Below are positions 15,301 to 25,115 of a stretch of DNA of 64,000 nt, in pieces. Numbering within the stretch: the first letter of the stretch is position 1; the number at the start of each line of letters is the position of its first letter. The notes beneath the pieces were generated by a model that ran no database searches, was not told where the DNA came from, and saw only the letters and a list, made by a program, of their open reading frames with translations. The stretch is from Nipponacmea schrenckii (lineage: Eukaryota; Mollusca; Gastropoda; Lottiidae). The translations under genes were made by a program, and so were the position numbers. The stretch covers positions 14,229,398 to 14,293,397 of the forward strand of contig JAUJPP010000003.1 of NCBI GenBank assembly GCA_030562195.1. Direction: 5' to 3'.

Positions 15301-16430
15301 ATCAGTCAAGTTCAAGAATTCATGGTAAATGGAAACCTCAATTATTTCATCTAGTGAATCATTATGATATGCTTGACAATTTCTATTGATTATAATGAAC
15401 ATTGACATTTGCTTTTTGTCTTTATATCTGGAGCCTAATTACGTTCGATGCATTAAAAAAAATATCCTCGTTCTACTAATTAATACATTGATAGCATTAG
15501 TATTGTCAACTTTGGCAACCTAAAATCGAGTAATTTAAATATTGAATTTGAATGAATTTATCAGACAGATATGAGGATAATATAAAATATCTGTGCTGAC
15601 CAAGGATATGCAACAAGGTGCAATGGCGCAACCTACTTCAAAACTTGTCAAAGATTCGATAATTGTAGTAATAACTGTGAAAAGTGCGTTGATTCTAATA
15701 TAAAAATTTACTTAAGAACGTGTCCACTCGTACAGCCATTACGTTAGCATGAGTGGTTCGTTTTTAAATTAAAAAAAAAACTGACAATTTATTTTAGACT
15801 TAATACACGTTCAATTAAAACATTCGTTAACTGAAATTTCAAGGTCACACTAATAAATTTTAACATTTTCAAAAACGATGATAGAGAGTACCAATTTACA
15901 AACAATTGATCTCAAACGAATTTTGTAGGGAAGTACGTACATCAACCTATACAAGTATCGAATTAAATGATTCTGGAAAATAAAGTTAGTGGTACTATGG
16001 CGAATCGGATATTTTGAGCTGGATTCCGGAATTGTTTGGTCAGCTGTGATGTAATCCAATAGACTCTAGAAGAATTTCTTTCATTATATAAATTGCTTGA
16101 AACCTATACGGTAACACTTTGTAATCAATTTAGAGTATTTACCAGTCTTTACAGGTCTTTGTATTGAAAGGTTACATCAGAACGCCATGATAAACAATTA
16201 ACTCATATATTATTTGTAGTAAAATATTTTAATCAATGTTGTATTCAGCCATGAAGTAAAATATGGTTTTTAGACTTACATTTCCATGAAAAAATCAATG
16301 AATTAAGTTAAGCGTATAAAAAGATATGATAAAAAGTTGCCATGGTTCTATTTGAGTCATTGAAATTCTTACCTGGTGTTAAAAATGTAAATAAAACACA
16401 CAATATCCCATAATCACCGCCAAGTTTCAT
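1..16430 (-). CDS. qvr: Quiver/Sleepless-type Ly6 (three-finger) protein, 3' end outside the window
   Basis: The coding sequence joins 16430-16373, 1044-883 and 187-<1. All junctions are phase 1 with GT-AG borders. The visible product is about 135 residues: a hydrophobic signal peptide (residues 1-19), then a Ly6/uPAR domain with ten cysteines, opening with CYAC and closing with the hallmark TCDHDGCNT. A hydrophobic stretch begins where the window ends, as expected for a GPI-anchor signal. In Drosophila, Quiver/Sleepless is a GPI-anchored neuronal protein that modulates Shaker K+ channels and nicotinic receptors; that role is known for the family and only inferred here. The motifs YACTS, RDCYYG and RDCSDSHWG spacing fit this family better than vertebrate Ly6 proteins. 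Paralogues are common in lophotrochozoans, so strict orthology to qvr is not certain. Intron 1 is about 15.3 kb and repeat-rich. Confidence 0.82.
883..1044 (-). CDS. qvr: Exon 2 of the Quiver-like gene (N-terminal half of the Ly6 domain)
   Basis: The acceptor is TATTACAG at 1045-1052 and the donor is AGAG|GTAGGT after 883. The exon begins with two bases and ends with one base of split codons. It encodes LSIDCYACTS, EGCEDGF, RDCYYGYF and GTHCYKLKGER, carrying five of the ten cysteines. Confidence 0.85.
1140..1475 (+). repeat. Pearl-like element fragment (head plus about two core monomers)
   Basis: The segment starts with the shared head TTTTATACGC, which can fold (ACGC pairing with GCGT around CACATGTG). 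Two diverged monomers follow, each with 'cttgttcttgaattctttg', 'gctggtttcttg' and 'aatcagaccaatcgaaa'-like words also found at 23990-24850. No tail is visible, so it is probably a truncated copy inserted in the intron. Confidence 0.6.
2558..3002. mobile_element. Foldback-type repeat with a palindromic 21-22 bp minisatellite
   Basis: Imperfect inverted arms of about 24 bp (2558-2581 and 2979-3002, sharing CCATGCTTCCAT or its complement) bracket two clusters of a short repeat. The monomer contains the perfect 12 bp palindrome TCGTGGCCACGA. Two to three units lie at 2607-2661 and about nine at 2783-2956, spaced 22 bp and then 21 bp. Poly(A)- and poly(T)-rich tracts sit just inside the arms. Open frames across it on both strands translate the repeat and are not genes. 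Confidence 0.7.
4807..5220. repeat. Four tandem copies of a 104 bp unit
   Basis: Copies start at 4807, 4911, 5015 and 5119 with 'acctgcattattatc'. Copies 2 to 4 look identical and copy 1 differs by very few bases, implying recent expansion or an assembly artefact. The unit has no coding potential and no palindromic structure of note. Confidence 0.95.
5225..5480 (-). repeat. Degenerate fragment related to the 36.1-38.2 kb repeat family
   Basis: Words such as 'ggataaaaaccggagcctc' and 'tatcgtgcctacaa', followed by 'ggaccaacggacgg', parallel the core end and ACGG tract of the element at 37267-38212, in the same orientation. No clear terminus is visible, so it is a decayed copy. Confidence 0.45.
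6249..6309. repeat. (ATT)n microsatellite
   Basis: An almost pure TTA/ATT run of about 60 bp with one phase switch (TTAATAATA) near its left third. Confidence 0.95.
6749..7230. mobile_element. 482 bp MITE with TTAA-flanked terminal inverted repeats
   Basis: The ends are perfect inverted repeats: TTAAAGGGGCACA at 6749-6761 and TGTGCCCCTTTAA at 7218-7230. TTAA at both edges is the target duplication of piggyBac-type elements, giving a core inverted repeat of AGGGGCACA. The interior has no transposase frame, so this would be a non-autonomous element. The superfamily call rests only on TTAA and the short inverted repeat. Confidence 0.65.
10531..10605 (+). repeat. Single arm of a dispersed repeat also present at 21.66 kb
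   Basis: It begins with 'aaaccaggctgcgtattct' and 'cgaaaggat', closely matching the arms of the inverted repeat at 21662-21770. It is a solo or partial copy. Confidence 0.5.
11905..11986 (-). other. Exon-like open segment in intron 1 of the Quiver-like gene, possible alternative first exon
   Basis: An ATG at 11986 opens a frame encoding MVNNGNFVVLYQNYIDW and then SDIETGLRFE. It ends at a GAAG|GTAATA donor in phase 1, the same phase that exon 2 accepts. It has no hydrophobic signal sequence, and a frame-compatible acceptor upstream is not convincing. It could be an alternative first exon, an exon of an unrelated gene, or chance. Confidence 0.2.
16373..16430 (-). CDS. qvr: Exon 1 of the Quiver-like gene (start codon and signal peptide)
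   Basis: The ATG is at 16430. The exon encodes 19 residues, beginning MKLGGDYGI and continuing through a hydrophobic core LCVLFTFL, and then the first base of a split codon. The donor is CCAG|GTAAGAA. The split codon completes as Val on joining to exon 2, putting the mature domain start (LSIDCYAC) directly after the signal peptide. Confidence 0.8.
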
Positions 16431-18177
16431 GATTGTTCGGTAGCATGTTCAGAAATAGTTTAAAACATTATAAAATGACATTATGTTGTAGAGTAGTATT
16501 CTGGTGTGTTCGATACTCCGTTCTATAGCCACTGATTAAATACCAGGTACCATAGTGAATAACTGAATCTCAACTCTTTCCACTGTGTCGACTTCTCAAT
16601 ATACCTCGTTTACTCTTTTAAATCATCAACTTCCAACATTCACTGTCACATTGCCTCGTTTTCACTCTAATCGATTATCTCAAGTCGTATGCTTCCATTC
16701 CACTCTCCAGCAGCAGCTTTAGTTAGGATTTCACGTGGATTTTAAACAGACGACAACAAAATGCCATCTTTTACTAGATTAGCTTTAATTTCCGCCAGAA
16801 AACTCCACATTAGCCGATAATCTACGTCAAAGCTTATTTTTAGGTTTTCATCTTAAAAACATCCTAAAAAAAGAGCAACCTTGTGAAAAAAATATTCTTT
16901 TGATCGTAAATGTTTAAAATGGAATATAGGCTATAGGCTGAAGCATGAAATAAAGGGATAGTTTCTTGATATTCAATTTAAGACGTCTCCATGCATTGGG
17001 CACAATTTACTATAATAATTTTCAGGTAATAAGATTGGTTATGTTTACCACAAAGGTTCTGAATAGCCTTGTTTCAATAATTGTATTCTACCCAAGCAAA
17101 GTCAAAATTGCTTTCAAAATGTTTGACTCTATGTGCTGCTTATTCGGATACTAGTTTATACCCCCCAAAAAAATGATATATTTTATAAAGCAAATATCTG
17201 TTGACGATTATTTGACATAGATTTTGTACTGATGCAATCATATTTATGGTATCTTATTTACTTCATTATTTTGTCATCAATATGTCCGCTCGTCGTAAAT
17301 GTTATATTGGATTTTCTCGGAAATCTAAGAGATTCCTACTACTTCAACATTGATTTTTACATCGACTAACGATTCTCTAAATAGAAGTGTTTTTTCTTGG
17401 TGACAATATTAGCTGCCAAATTAGAAAGTTGAGACTGGAGTAGATTTTAAAAGTTACTAAGTAGATATTACACAGGAGCACCTCTACTTATTGCATGAAT
17501 TGTACTGCTTTTATTCCCTTTCACATAACCATTAAAGCTGAAACCAGTGCAACACAGAGTTCAAAGTTGAAATATTATTCCAATTAATTTGAAATAAAAT
17601 CAAAATCTGTTTATATATGCTGTGTCAATGACATCAACTATTGAACAAACATAGGAATAATATTTCCTATAGAAAGTCTACTGACATGTAACAAATTTTC
17701 AAGCGTTATAAGTGCGAAAAACCAGATATAAAACATGGCCACGTTCGATAATAAACTACAGTATAATAGCCACACGCAGCTAAATGTGTTAATACTCTTA
17801 ACAAGGTTTCATTAATAAATGTCCCATGATAGACATAGTAAACAATTTGAAGCCAACTTTCAATGACTCTCTGGAGAAAAGTGTGGAAATCAAATCATAT
17901 ACTAGTCCAATAAGGCTGATCTTAAGATCACATTTTAGCTTATGAGACTTAGTTTAAGTCTTTATACAAAAAGCTTTTTATTATAAATTCAAAAACCTAG
18001 TCTCATATTAAATTATCACCAGTATTTTATAAGAAATGGCTATGTTTTCTTATTTTTAGTTCTTATATAAAAATAAGCTAATATTTACTATAATATAACT
18101 TAAAGCGCGAATCTGTCGTGGCGATGAATATATAGTGGCCATTTAATAAGGATAGTAACCAATGAATACCAAGCTAT
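16431..18177. other. 5' flank of the Quiver-like gene, no gene seen
   Basis: This stretch lies upstream of the minus-strand start codon at 16430 and should contain its promoter and any 5' UTR exon. I see AT-rich sequence without a convincing core promoter motif, coding exon or repeat. Confidence 0.5.
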
Positions 18178-19196
18178 TCTGAAAGGTAAGGTAGTTCTGT
18201 CAGGGTAATTTTCATCGAATCTGTAAGGTAAAGTAGTTATAGCAGCAGGGTAATATGAACTAATCTGCAAGGTAAGGTAGTTATATGAATGTAATATCAA
18301 CTAATATAAAATTTAATGGCGTTTTTTTCAGTATAATATCAAAACAATTTGAAAGGTAAGGTAGTTAGTTATATCAGGATAATATCAAGCTCATCTGTAA
18401 GGTAAAGTAGTTATAGCAGCAGGGTAATATGAACTAATCTGCAAGGTAAGGTAGTTATTTGAATGTTATATCAACTAATATAAAATTTAAGGGCGTTTTT
18501 TCAGTATAATATCAAAATAATTTGAATGGTAAGGTAGTTATATCAGGGAAATATCAACTAATCTATAGGGTATGGTAGTTATATCAGGGAAATATCAACT
18601 AATCTATAGGGTATGGTAGTTATAATAGGGTTATATCAATTGGTGGTTATATCAAGGTTATATCAACTAATCTATAGGGTATGGTAGTTATATCAGTTTA
18701 ATATCAATATTAATTTGAAGGGTGGGGTAGTTATATAGGGTAATATCAACTATTCTTAAAGATAAGGTAGTTCTGTCAGGGTAATACAAAACTGATTTGA
18801 AAGATAAGGTAGTTCTGTCAGGGTGATACAAAACTAATTTGAAAGGTAAGGTAGTTATATCAGGGTAATATCAATCTAAACTAAAAGATAATGTAGTTCT
18901 GTCAGGATAACACAAAACTAATCTGTCATGAAAGGTAGATCTGTCAGGGTAATACAAAACTAATCTGAAAGGTAAAGTAGTTATATAACAGTAATATCAA
19001 ACTAATTTCAAAGGTAAGGTAAGGAAATATGTCATTGTAATATGCATCTAAACTTAAAGGTAATGTCAATCTGTTAGGGTAAAATCATACTAATCCTTAA
19101 GGTTGGGTAGATTTGTCAAAGCAAAATCAAACTAATTTGAAAGGTAAGGTTGTTCTCTCAACGTAATGTCAAACTAATCTGAAAGGTAAGGTAAAT
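18178..19196 (+). repeat. Degenerate ~42 bp tandem array with 173 bp higher-order repeat
   Basis: More than twenty diverged units follow the pattern 'gaaaggtaaggtagtta', 'tatcagggtaatatca', 'aactaatct'. Two stretches (from 18218 and from 18391) repeat as a longer block of about 173 bp including 'aatataaaatttaa' and 'ggcgttttt'. No protein frame is maintained. Confidence 0.85.
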
Positions 19197-21660
19197 CTAG
19201 TTTGAAAATTAGTCAGCTCTAGTACAGTCAAATAACTTTCCAAATCAAATCTTAAAACAAAGTTCAGTCGTATGATGGGGTATAAATTGGATATTGAAGG
19301 TAATGAATGTTGTAAGTTCTTCGTAGTTTTAAAAGTTCCGTCTCAAGAATACTCCTTATTGAATAAGGACTATATTTTCCTGTACTAAAATTCGATTGCA
19401 AACAATGTTCTTAGAAAGATAAAGTAATTACTAGTTATATTATCTAATGAATTGTCTGGCTTTTCAATTTCTTTCTAATCAACTCGCGAAAATTAATCAA
19501 TTCATTTCTTCTGGCTCAATGCTTTTGTTTGTCACGCAAACACTACATAATATATCATGTGGACATATTCATCGACACATATCGATTGTTCCGTGAATTT
19601 GAATTTCGCCTCGACTTAACAATATACATCAACCTTAACAATTTAAGGATATTAAAAGCATACCTTTACTTGTTCAAGCACTAACATCGTTAAAAAACCC
19701 TCAGACCATCATGACTATGAAAAGTTTGCGATCGAATTAAAAATGCAAATTAATAGAATAAGAAATACATTACCCTTTTTCAAAATATTGTGTTTTGTTC
19801 AGCAAAAATTAAATTGTTGTGTGCAATTTTAATATTGGATTATATCAAAATCCAATTGGTTATAAAAATATTTATTCTCTGTTCTATTGAATAGATTTAT
19901 CCATGAATACCAGAAGACAATAAAATTGGCATTAAACATTATAGAAGCCTACTCAAAACTGCAGATGCAATCTAGATATCAACGAGAAGGCTTGTTGAAT
20001 GCATCATTACACTGGAGTTGAATGAGATTCAGTGAAACTCTGTCACCTGGACATTATGATTCTTATTTTCTCTTTCAATTCCTAATTACTATCATGTTCC
20101 TAAAGCATATATACGTTGGATATATACGTTGGTTCATGTATATGTCCAAATGTTGCTTTGGGAACATAATTTACTATAGGCATTTCTTTCCTATGGGATA
20201 TATTAAGTGAAGGGCATACCATTCTGCAACATGCCCCTTTGCATGCTAAATACGTATAAAGGATTAGAAGCATGTGTTTGAAACAGATGCAAGCAAATTA
20301 TCGGGTTACAATTCAGAAAAAGACCTCAAATGTGTTGCGAGCCAATACGTTGTTTTTAGATGATTTTATTTTGGGATTTTTATTTTTTTGCCAATCGGAA
20401 TGGAAAGCTCATTCAATAATTATATAAAAAATTAATATAAAATAACCATCCAATTAAAATACAATATATAATAAAGACTCGAGCAAAACAAAATATATTT
20501 TGAGATATCTGAACTTTCAGCTTGTCTAATTCTTTTCACGCTTTTATGTTACATAATATTCGGGGTAAAGTACAGGTCTAATATGATAATTCTCTTTTAG
20601 TAGCATTGTTACAGAGAAAACGTAAGATTGCAATTATCTGAGAATGTCAATAAAGCTAATCCTCTTATTTCTCTCTTTCTTAGTCCTGAAGAAATCGAAA
20701 ATAATCCGATTGATTATAGAAAACGTCTACATGAGGATAAGGCTGATAATAAAAGACTATTATCTCTAAGCAGTTTACAACGAGATGAAATAATGATCGA
20801 GTGTTTTGTGAACGATTTCATGGATCATTATTGTCCCACTATTATCCCGCAATTCTGTTGCCACAAATAATATAATGCAATCAATGGTCTATTTTGATTT
20901 CCAATGTTAGTTCTTTGAGGGTAGTACAAAAAGCTATTGATAAGCTGGATATCACTTTCATGATATCAGGGGCTGTAACTCCAACTCCAATGTGTGAATC
21001 ATGATTATTTACATTGTTTAGTGTACTTTATTGATGATGGATTCTAAAAAATATCTCACTATAAGCAAAATAATTGATGAGTTATTAGATGAACCATAAT
21101 TTAGACTAGCGAAAACACGTTCTGAGTCTATGTTTTAGAAAACATATAAATAAACCAGGCATTGAGAACTCTTAAAAGCATTTAAAACAATATATTGTAT
21201 ATCATTGATTTTTTTTCTAGGAGACGTAGGAGTGATCTTCAGTCATGGAAGTAATCTAATCATTTAGCAGGAACGGAAATATCTTGATCCGGTGGCCACA
21301 GAACTTCCGGTGTAAATAAAGAGGCGATCTATATTATTTCTGTAGTTGTCGATTAAATCGATTCAAGCAAAAGACTTGACAACAATATGTTGTGAAAGCT
21401 TTTAGGTGGCTGAAGTTTGCATAGCAATTCAAACAGAATGAAAACCAAGTATCATTCGATCTCATTTTATGTGTAGAAATGCCCAGCACATGACACGACT
21501 TTAGAAAGAAATACACATTTCTAGTTATAGAGCATCTACATGTCTTCAGATAATGAGCTTTATCAATACCATTCACCGTTTCTTGTTCCGTTTCCGGTTG
21601 ATACTTCCCTCCACAATAACTTCTGGAATTTCTACCTCAACTTAAGACTATAATTATTGT
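19197..21660. other. Intergenic, no supported gene
   Basis: AT-rich sequence. The only coding-like stretch is 20673-20869 (plus), an open frame rich in charged residues (PEEIENNP, YRKRLHEDKADNKR) behind a CTTTCTTAG acceptor-like site. It has no ATG, no donor and no recognisable family, and could be an exon relic or chance. Confidence 0.4.
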
Positions 21661-21661
21661 A

Positions 21662-21770
21662 CACCAGGCTATGTATTCTGGAAATGATCTTACCTCTAGG
21701 ATATTTTAGAAACATTGATATAAGCTAGGACTTAGCATTTAGATCGTTTCGAGAATACATAGCCTGGTTT
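21662..21770. repeat. Short foldback element, ~29 bp inverted arms
   Basis: The left arm at 21662-21690 ('accaggctatgtattct...') pairs with the right arm at 21741-21770 ('...gagaatacatagcctggt') around a 50 bp spacer. A related single arm is at 10531. It is MITE-like, with no coding content. Confidence 0.7.
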
Positions 21771-21916
21771 TTAAATTGTTACACCCATAAACTCAATTTA
21801 TACAGTTATGTTTTGTATCTGGTTAAGAACCGAAATAGGAAGCCTATTTTAAGGATATGTTGTTACTCTGCTAAATATAGATCGGGGGCACTGTGAAGTC
21901 TATATAAATAATATAT

Positions 21917-22080
21917 ATAAATATATATTTTGACAAATTGCTAATTGAATAAATTGAATCGATGGTGAATTAAATGATTATATTCACATATGCTCTGCCA
22001 AGACTTCACAGAGCATATCTGAATATCATCATTTAATTCACCAACGATTCGATTAGCAATTTGTCAAAATATATATTTAT
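21917..22080. repeat. Long inverted repeat, 82/72 bp arms with 10 bp loop
   Basis: The left arm at 21917-21998 and right arm at 22009-22080 are near-complementary, sharing 'atatattttgacaaattgc', 'ggtgaattaaatgat' and 'atatgctctg'. The main differences are an insertion of about 9 bp in the left arm and a few substitutions. It is probably a palindromic transposon remnant or hairpin-forming repeat. Confidence 0.85.
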
Positions 22081-23985
22081 CAAGCTGTTTTCAGTATTGT
22101 ATCCGTTCAGTAACGAATTATCTAGTTATATCATCCTCGCTTGACGCAACTTGTCGTGTTCTATCATATCAAGGAACAGCTGCTATCAGAATTAATACAA
22201 AGATGAAAACATGCTACGGTGATTTCTGGCACGTATTTCCAATAGCATTGGCAATCAACTTTAAGAGTAAGGAATCTCCTAATAAAATAAGAAAGACCCG
22301 AGACCATTGGATGAGGTTTAATTTATTATTCTGAGAACGTAGAAAGTAGTTTCCACCAAACACAATTACCTTAGTATATATTAATAGGATAATATATTAA
22401 ATGTAATTTGTGAATAGATTAACTCGGGGCTATAGATTGTAACTAGTATCAGAGATTAGATTAATTTGTAGCTTTATATTATTACTACATAGCCTTCATC
22501 ATAGCCTAAGGTCAATTGCTATAACACAATCAAAACATGATTTCTTTCTTGCCATATGTCCTGCAAGAAATTGATAGGAGAGTAGCTTAATATGATTTGG
22601 AATCAGAACAGTGTTATGTTCAGCCAATACATTCTACTAATTAAGTTTCTGTTCTTTTCTTCTTCTCTTACACTTTTGGTTAATATAATTGCAGACGGGG
22701 ATGTTTTACACTGCAATAATCACTCTCAAATCATTCTGGAATATATTGACATCTACACGATTTGTTACTAATTACAGAAATGGTTTCTTTTCCCAAGACG
22801 TTGATAAAGAGCATTCAACCTTGTTTGTCAGTTTTAAGACGCACAGATCAATTGAAATTATTTGTATTAGCTGTTATAGGAGATAATTTCACTTACGAAT
22901 TAAATTCTGATGGCACACCAAATAGCATTTACATCTTGATTCTTTAATGAAACCCTCATGCTAATCCTTATTGCGAGGCAATCGATTTATCAATCTCTAT
23001 GCTTTTTTGGGGGTGGAGAGTCTCTAGAAATAGATAGAGCATTTTTGTTTGAAACAATAATGAGCAAGAATTTTGATTCGAGCCTGTATGGCTTATTTCT
23101 GGATCGATTTCCACCTCCGGTGTTAGTTAAAATGTCGACAAAAATTATATGTATTGCCTTGTGCATAACTGCAATCCACGTAGAAGAAAAGACCCTGATC
23201 GGAAGTGAAACATGAGCCGTCATCTTATATTCACACTTTTTAGCAAAATTTTAGTATTTTATTTATAAAAATGTTTAATTGTCTGGGCCCTGTAGTAAAG
23301 CAAAATATCCTCACTTATATTCTTACTGTAAGAATCAGCGAGTAAAATCGGTTTGATAAGTCAGTTTCCCTCCCACCAAACTCCTGATTTTAGGTGAAAG
23401 TGGTTGTAAAAACAATATATAATTGAAATTACGAGGAGAAGATTCAGTACCACCAATAACAGTTATGTGCAATAAAATAGTGAGTAAGAGGGGGAAAAAA
23501 AGATTTAACGGCTATTTGATTTTGTTTTGGTATATTTATATACTTATATGTATTTTGGAATATTGTACATTGAGAAATATTTAACTTCATATTTAATTTG
23601 CAATCATTCTTATTTGTGTTATCTTGATTTATATTTGCAATCTTTGTGATTTTGTTACTTCTAACGTTGGTCCAAAACTTAATAAAGTTTCATTAATTTA
23701 GTGTTTGTTTACTTGGGTCAGATAATTTTATTTCCTTCGCCATTATATAATACTAGTATATAATATTATAAACCATGTTCTCCTAACTTTAAGTGATACA
23801 AGTTCAAGTGATAAGATGTTGAATATAATTTTAAAACTGAATACTATTATTTGAGCATGTATATAACGACAGACATATTTTATCACCATTATCATTCACT
23901 TGCATCATGGCTAATGTGCAATTAAACGTGCCATTTGTTTAAAACAAACGTGATGGTCAAAACCTCCAGAGGCATGGATTCAGTA
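22081..23985. other. Intergenic, no supported gene
   Basis: AT-rich. Short open frames at 22690-22945 (plus; one contains QLKLFVLAVIGDNFTYELNS) lack a start, donor and recognisable family. They are left as unassigned coding-like sequence rather than called genes. Confidence 0.4.
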
Positions 23986-23989
23986 TAAA

Positions 23990-24850
23990 GAATAGGAGTC
24001 TATCTGTCCGTCTGTCTGCTTGTGGACACGAGCTTGTTTCTTAATGGATTTTGACGAAACTTGGTGTGAGTCTTTGTAATCACCCAAGGAAGAAGCCTAT
24101 TAAAAATTAGGACAAATCCAAATATATTTCCTATGAGTTATTGCCCTTGTTCTTGAATTCTTTGTGGACAAGATAGAGATGTGGAATCTCGGTGGGTTTT
24201 AACGAAACGTGTAAGTGTTTGTTATAAACCAAGGATGAACCCTATTGAAAATCAGACCAATCGAAAAATATCTAATATGAGTCATTGCCCTTGTTCTTAA
24301 AAACGTGTCTGCCTTTGCTCCTGAATTCTTTGTGGACACGAAAGAGAGATGGTTTATTAATGGACTTTGACGAAACTTGGTGTGAGTCTTTGTTATCGCC
24401 CAAGAATGAACCCTATTAAAAACCAGACCAATCGAAAAATATATTCTATGAGCTATTGCCCTTGTTCTTGAATTCGTTGTGGACACGACAGAACGGCTGG
24501 ATTCTTGATGGATTTTTATGAAACTTGGTGTGAGTGTTTTTTATAACCCAAGAATCAGAAAAATATTTGATATGTGTTATTGCCCTTGTTCTTTAAAACG
24601 CGTCTTCCTTTGTTCTGGTTTCTGGATGGATTTTGATGAATTTAGTTTGAGTGTAATCACTCAAGGATAAACCCTATGTAATCGAAAATTATTTACTACG
24701 AGTTATTGCCCTTGTTCTTGAATTTTTTTGTGGACACGATAGAGAGCTGGTTTCTTGATGGATTTTGACAAAACTTGGTGTGAGCTTATGTAATCACCCA
24801 AGGATGAACCCTTTTAAAAATCAGACTAATCGAAAACTATGACTATTTTC
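23990..24850 (+). repeat. Tandem array of ~150-170 bp pearl-like core monomers
   Basis: About five to six diverged monomers carry the words 'cccttgttcttgaattc', 'tgtggacacgatagagag', 'gatgaaacttggtgtgagt' and 'caaggatgaaccctatt'. A short 'ctgtccgtctgtctg' tract lies near the left edge, but neither shared terminus is present. The open frame on the minus strand here is translated repeat. Confidence 0.8.
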
Positions 24851-24887
24851 ATTAGAGCTGCTTTTGACCATATTCATTCTAACTTTT

Positions 24888-25083
24888 CTTTCTTTTGTTA
24901 GAACTGCGAGCTGTTGAAGACCCTGCTGTAGTGAAGATCGTTCCGACATTCTACAGCACCCACTACAGCTTTTACAGTGCTAGAGCCAAACAACACCCTG
25001 CTCTATCTCGAGACGACTTGCTGATACACCGAGAAGGCGAAATGCTTTTTTTGCTCTTGCCTTGTGATAGATCAGTTCTTAAA
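24888..25083 (+). other. GC-richer coding-like island between two repeat arrays, unrecognised
   Basis: Behind an acceptor-like TTCTTTTGTTAG lies an open frame reading ELRAVEDPAVVKIVP, then TFYSTHYSFYSARAKQHP and ALSRDDLLIHREGE. Base composition is clearly more GC-rich than both neighbours. I do not recognise the family. It may be a captured exon, a transposon gene fragment or an exon of an unannotated gene. Confidence 0.3.
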
Positions 25084-25115
25084 ATAATCCACCAACTTTA
25101 TTCTGTTAAAGGAAT

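Larger units (their letters stand above)
1045..16372 (-). other. Intron 1 of the Quiver-like gene (15.3 kb)
   Basis: This is AT-rich sequence with no supported coding exon apart from the weak candidate at 11905-11986. It hosts several repeats listed separately (1140-1475, 2558-3002, 4807-5220, 5225-5480, 6249-6309, 6749-7230, 10531-10605). I see no features in 7231-10530 or 12000-16370 beyond AT-rich sequence and short homopolymer runs. Confidence 0.75.
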
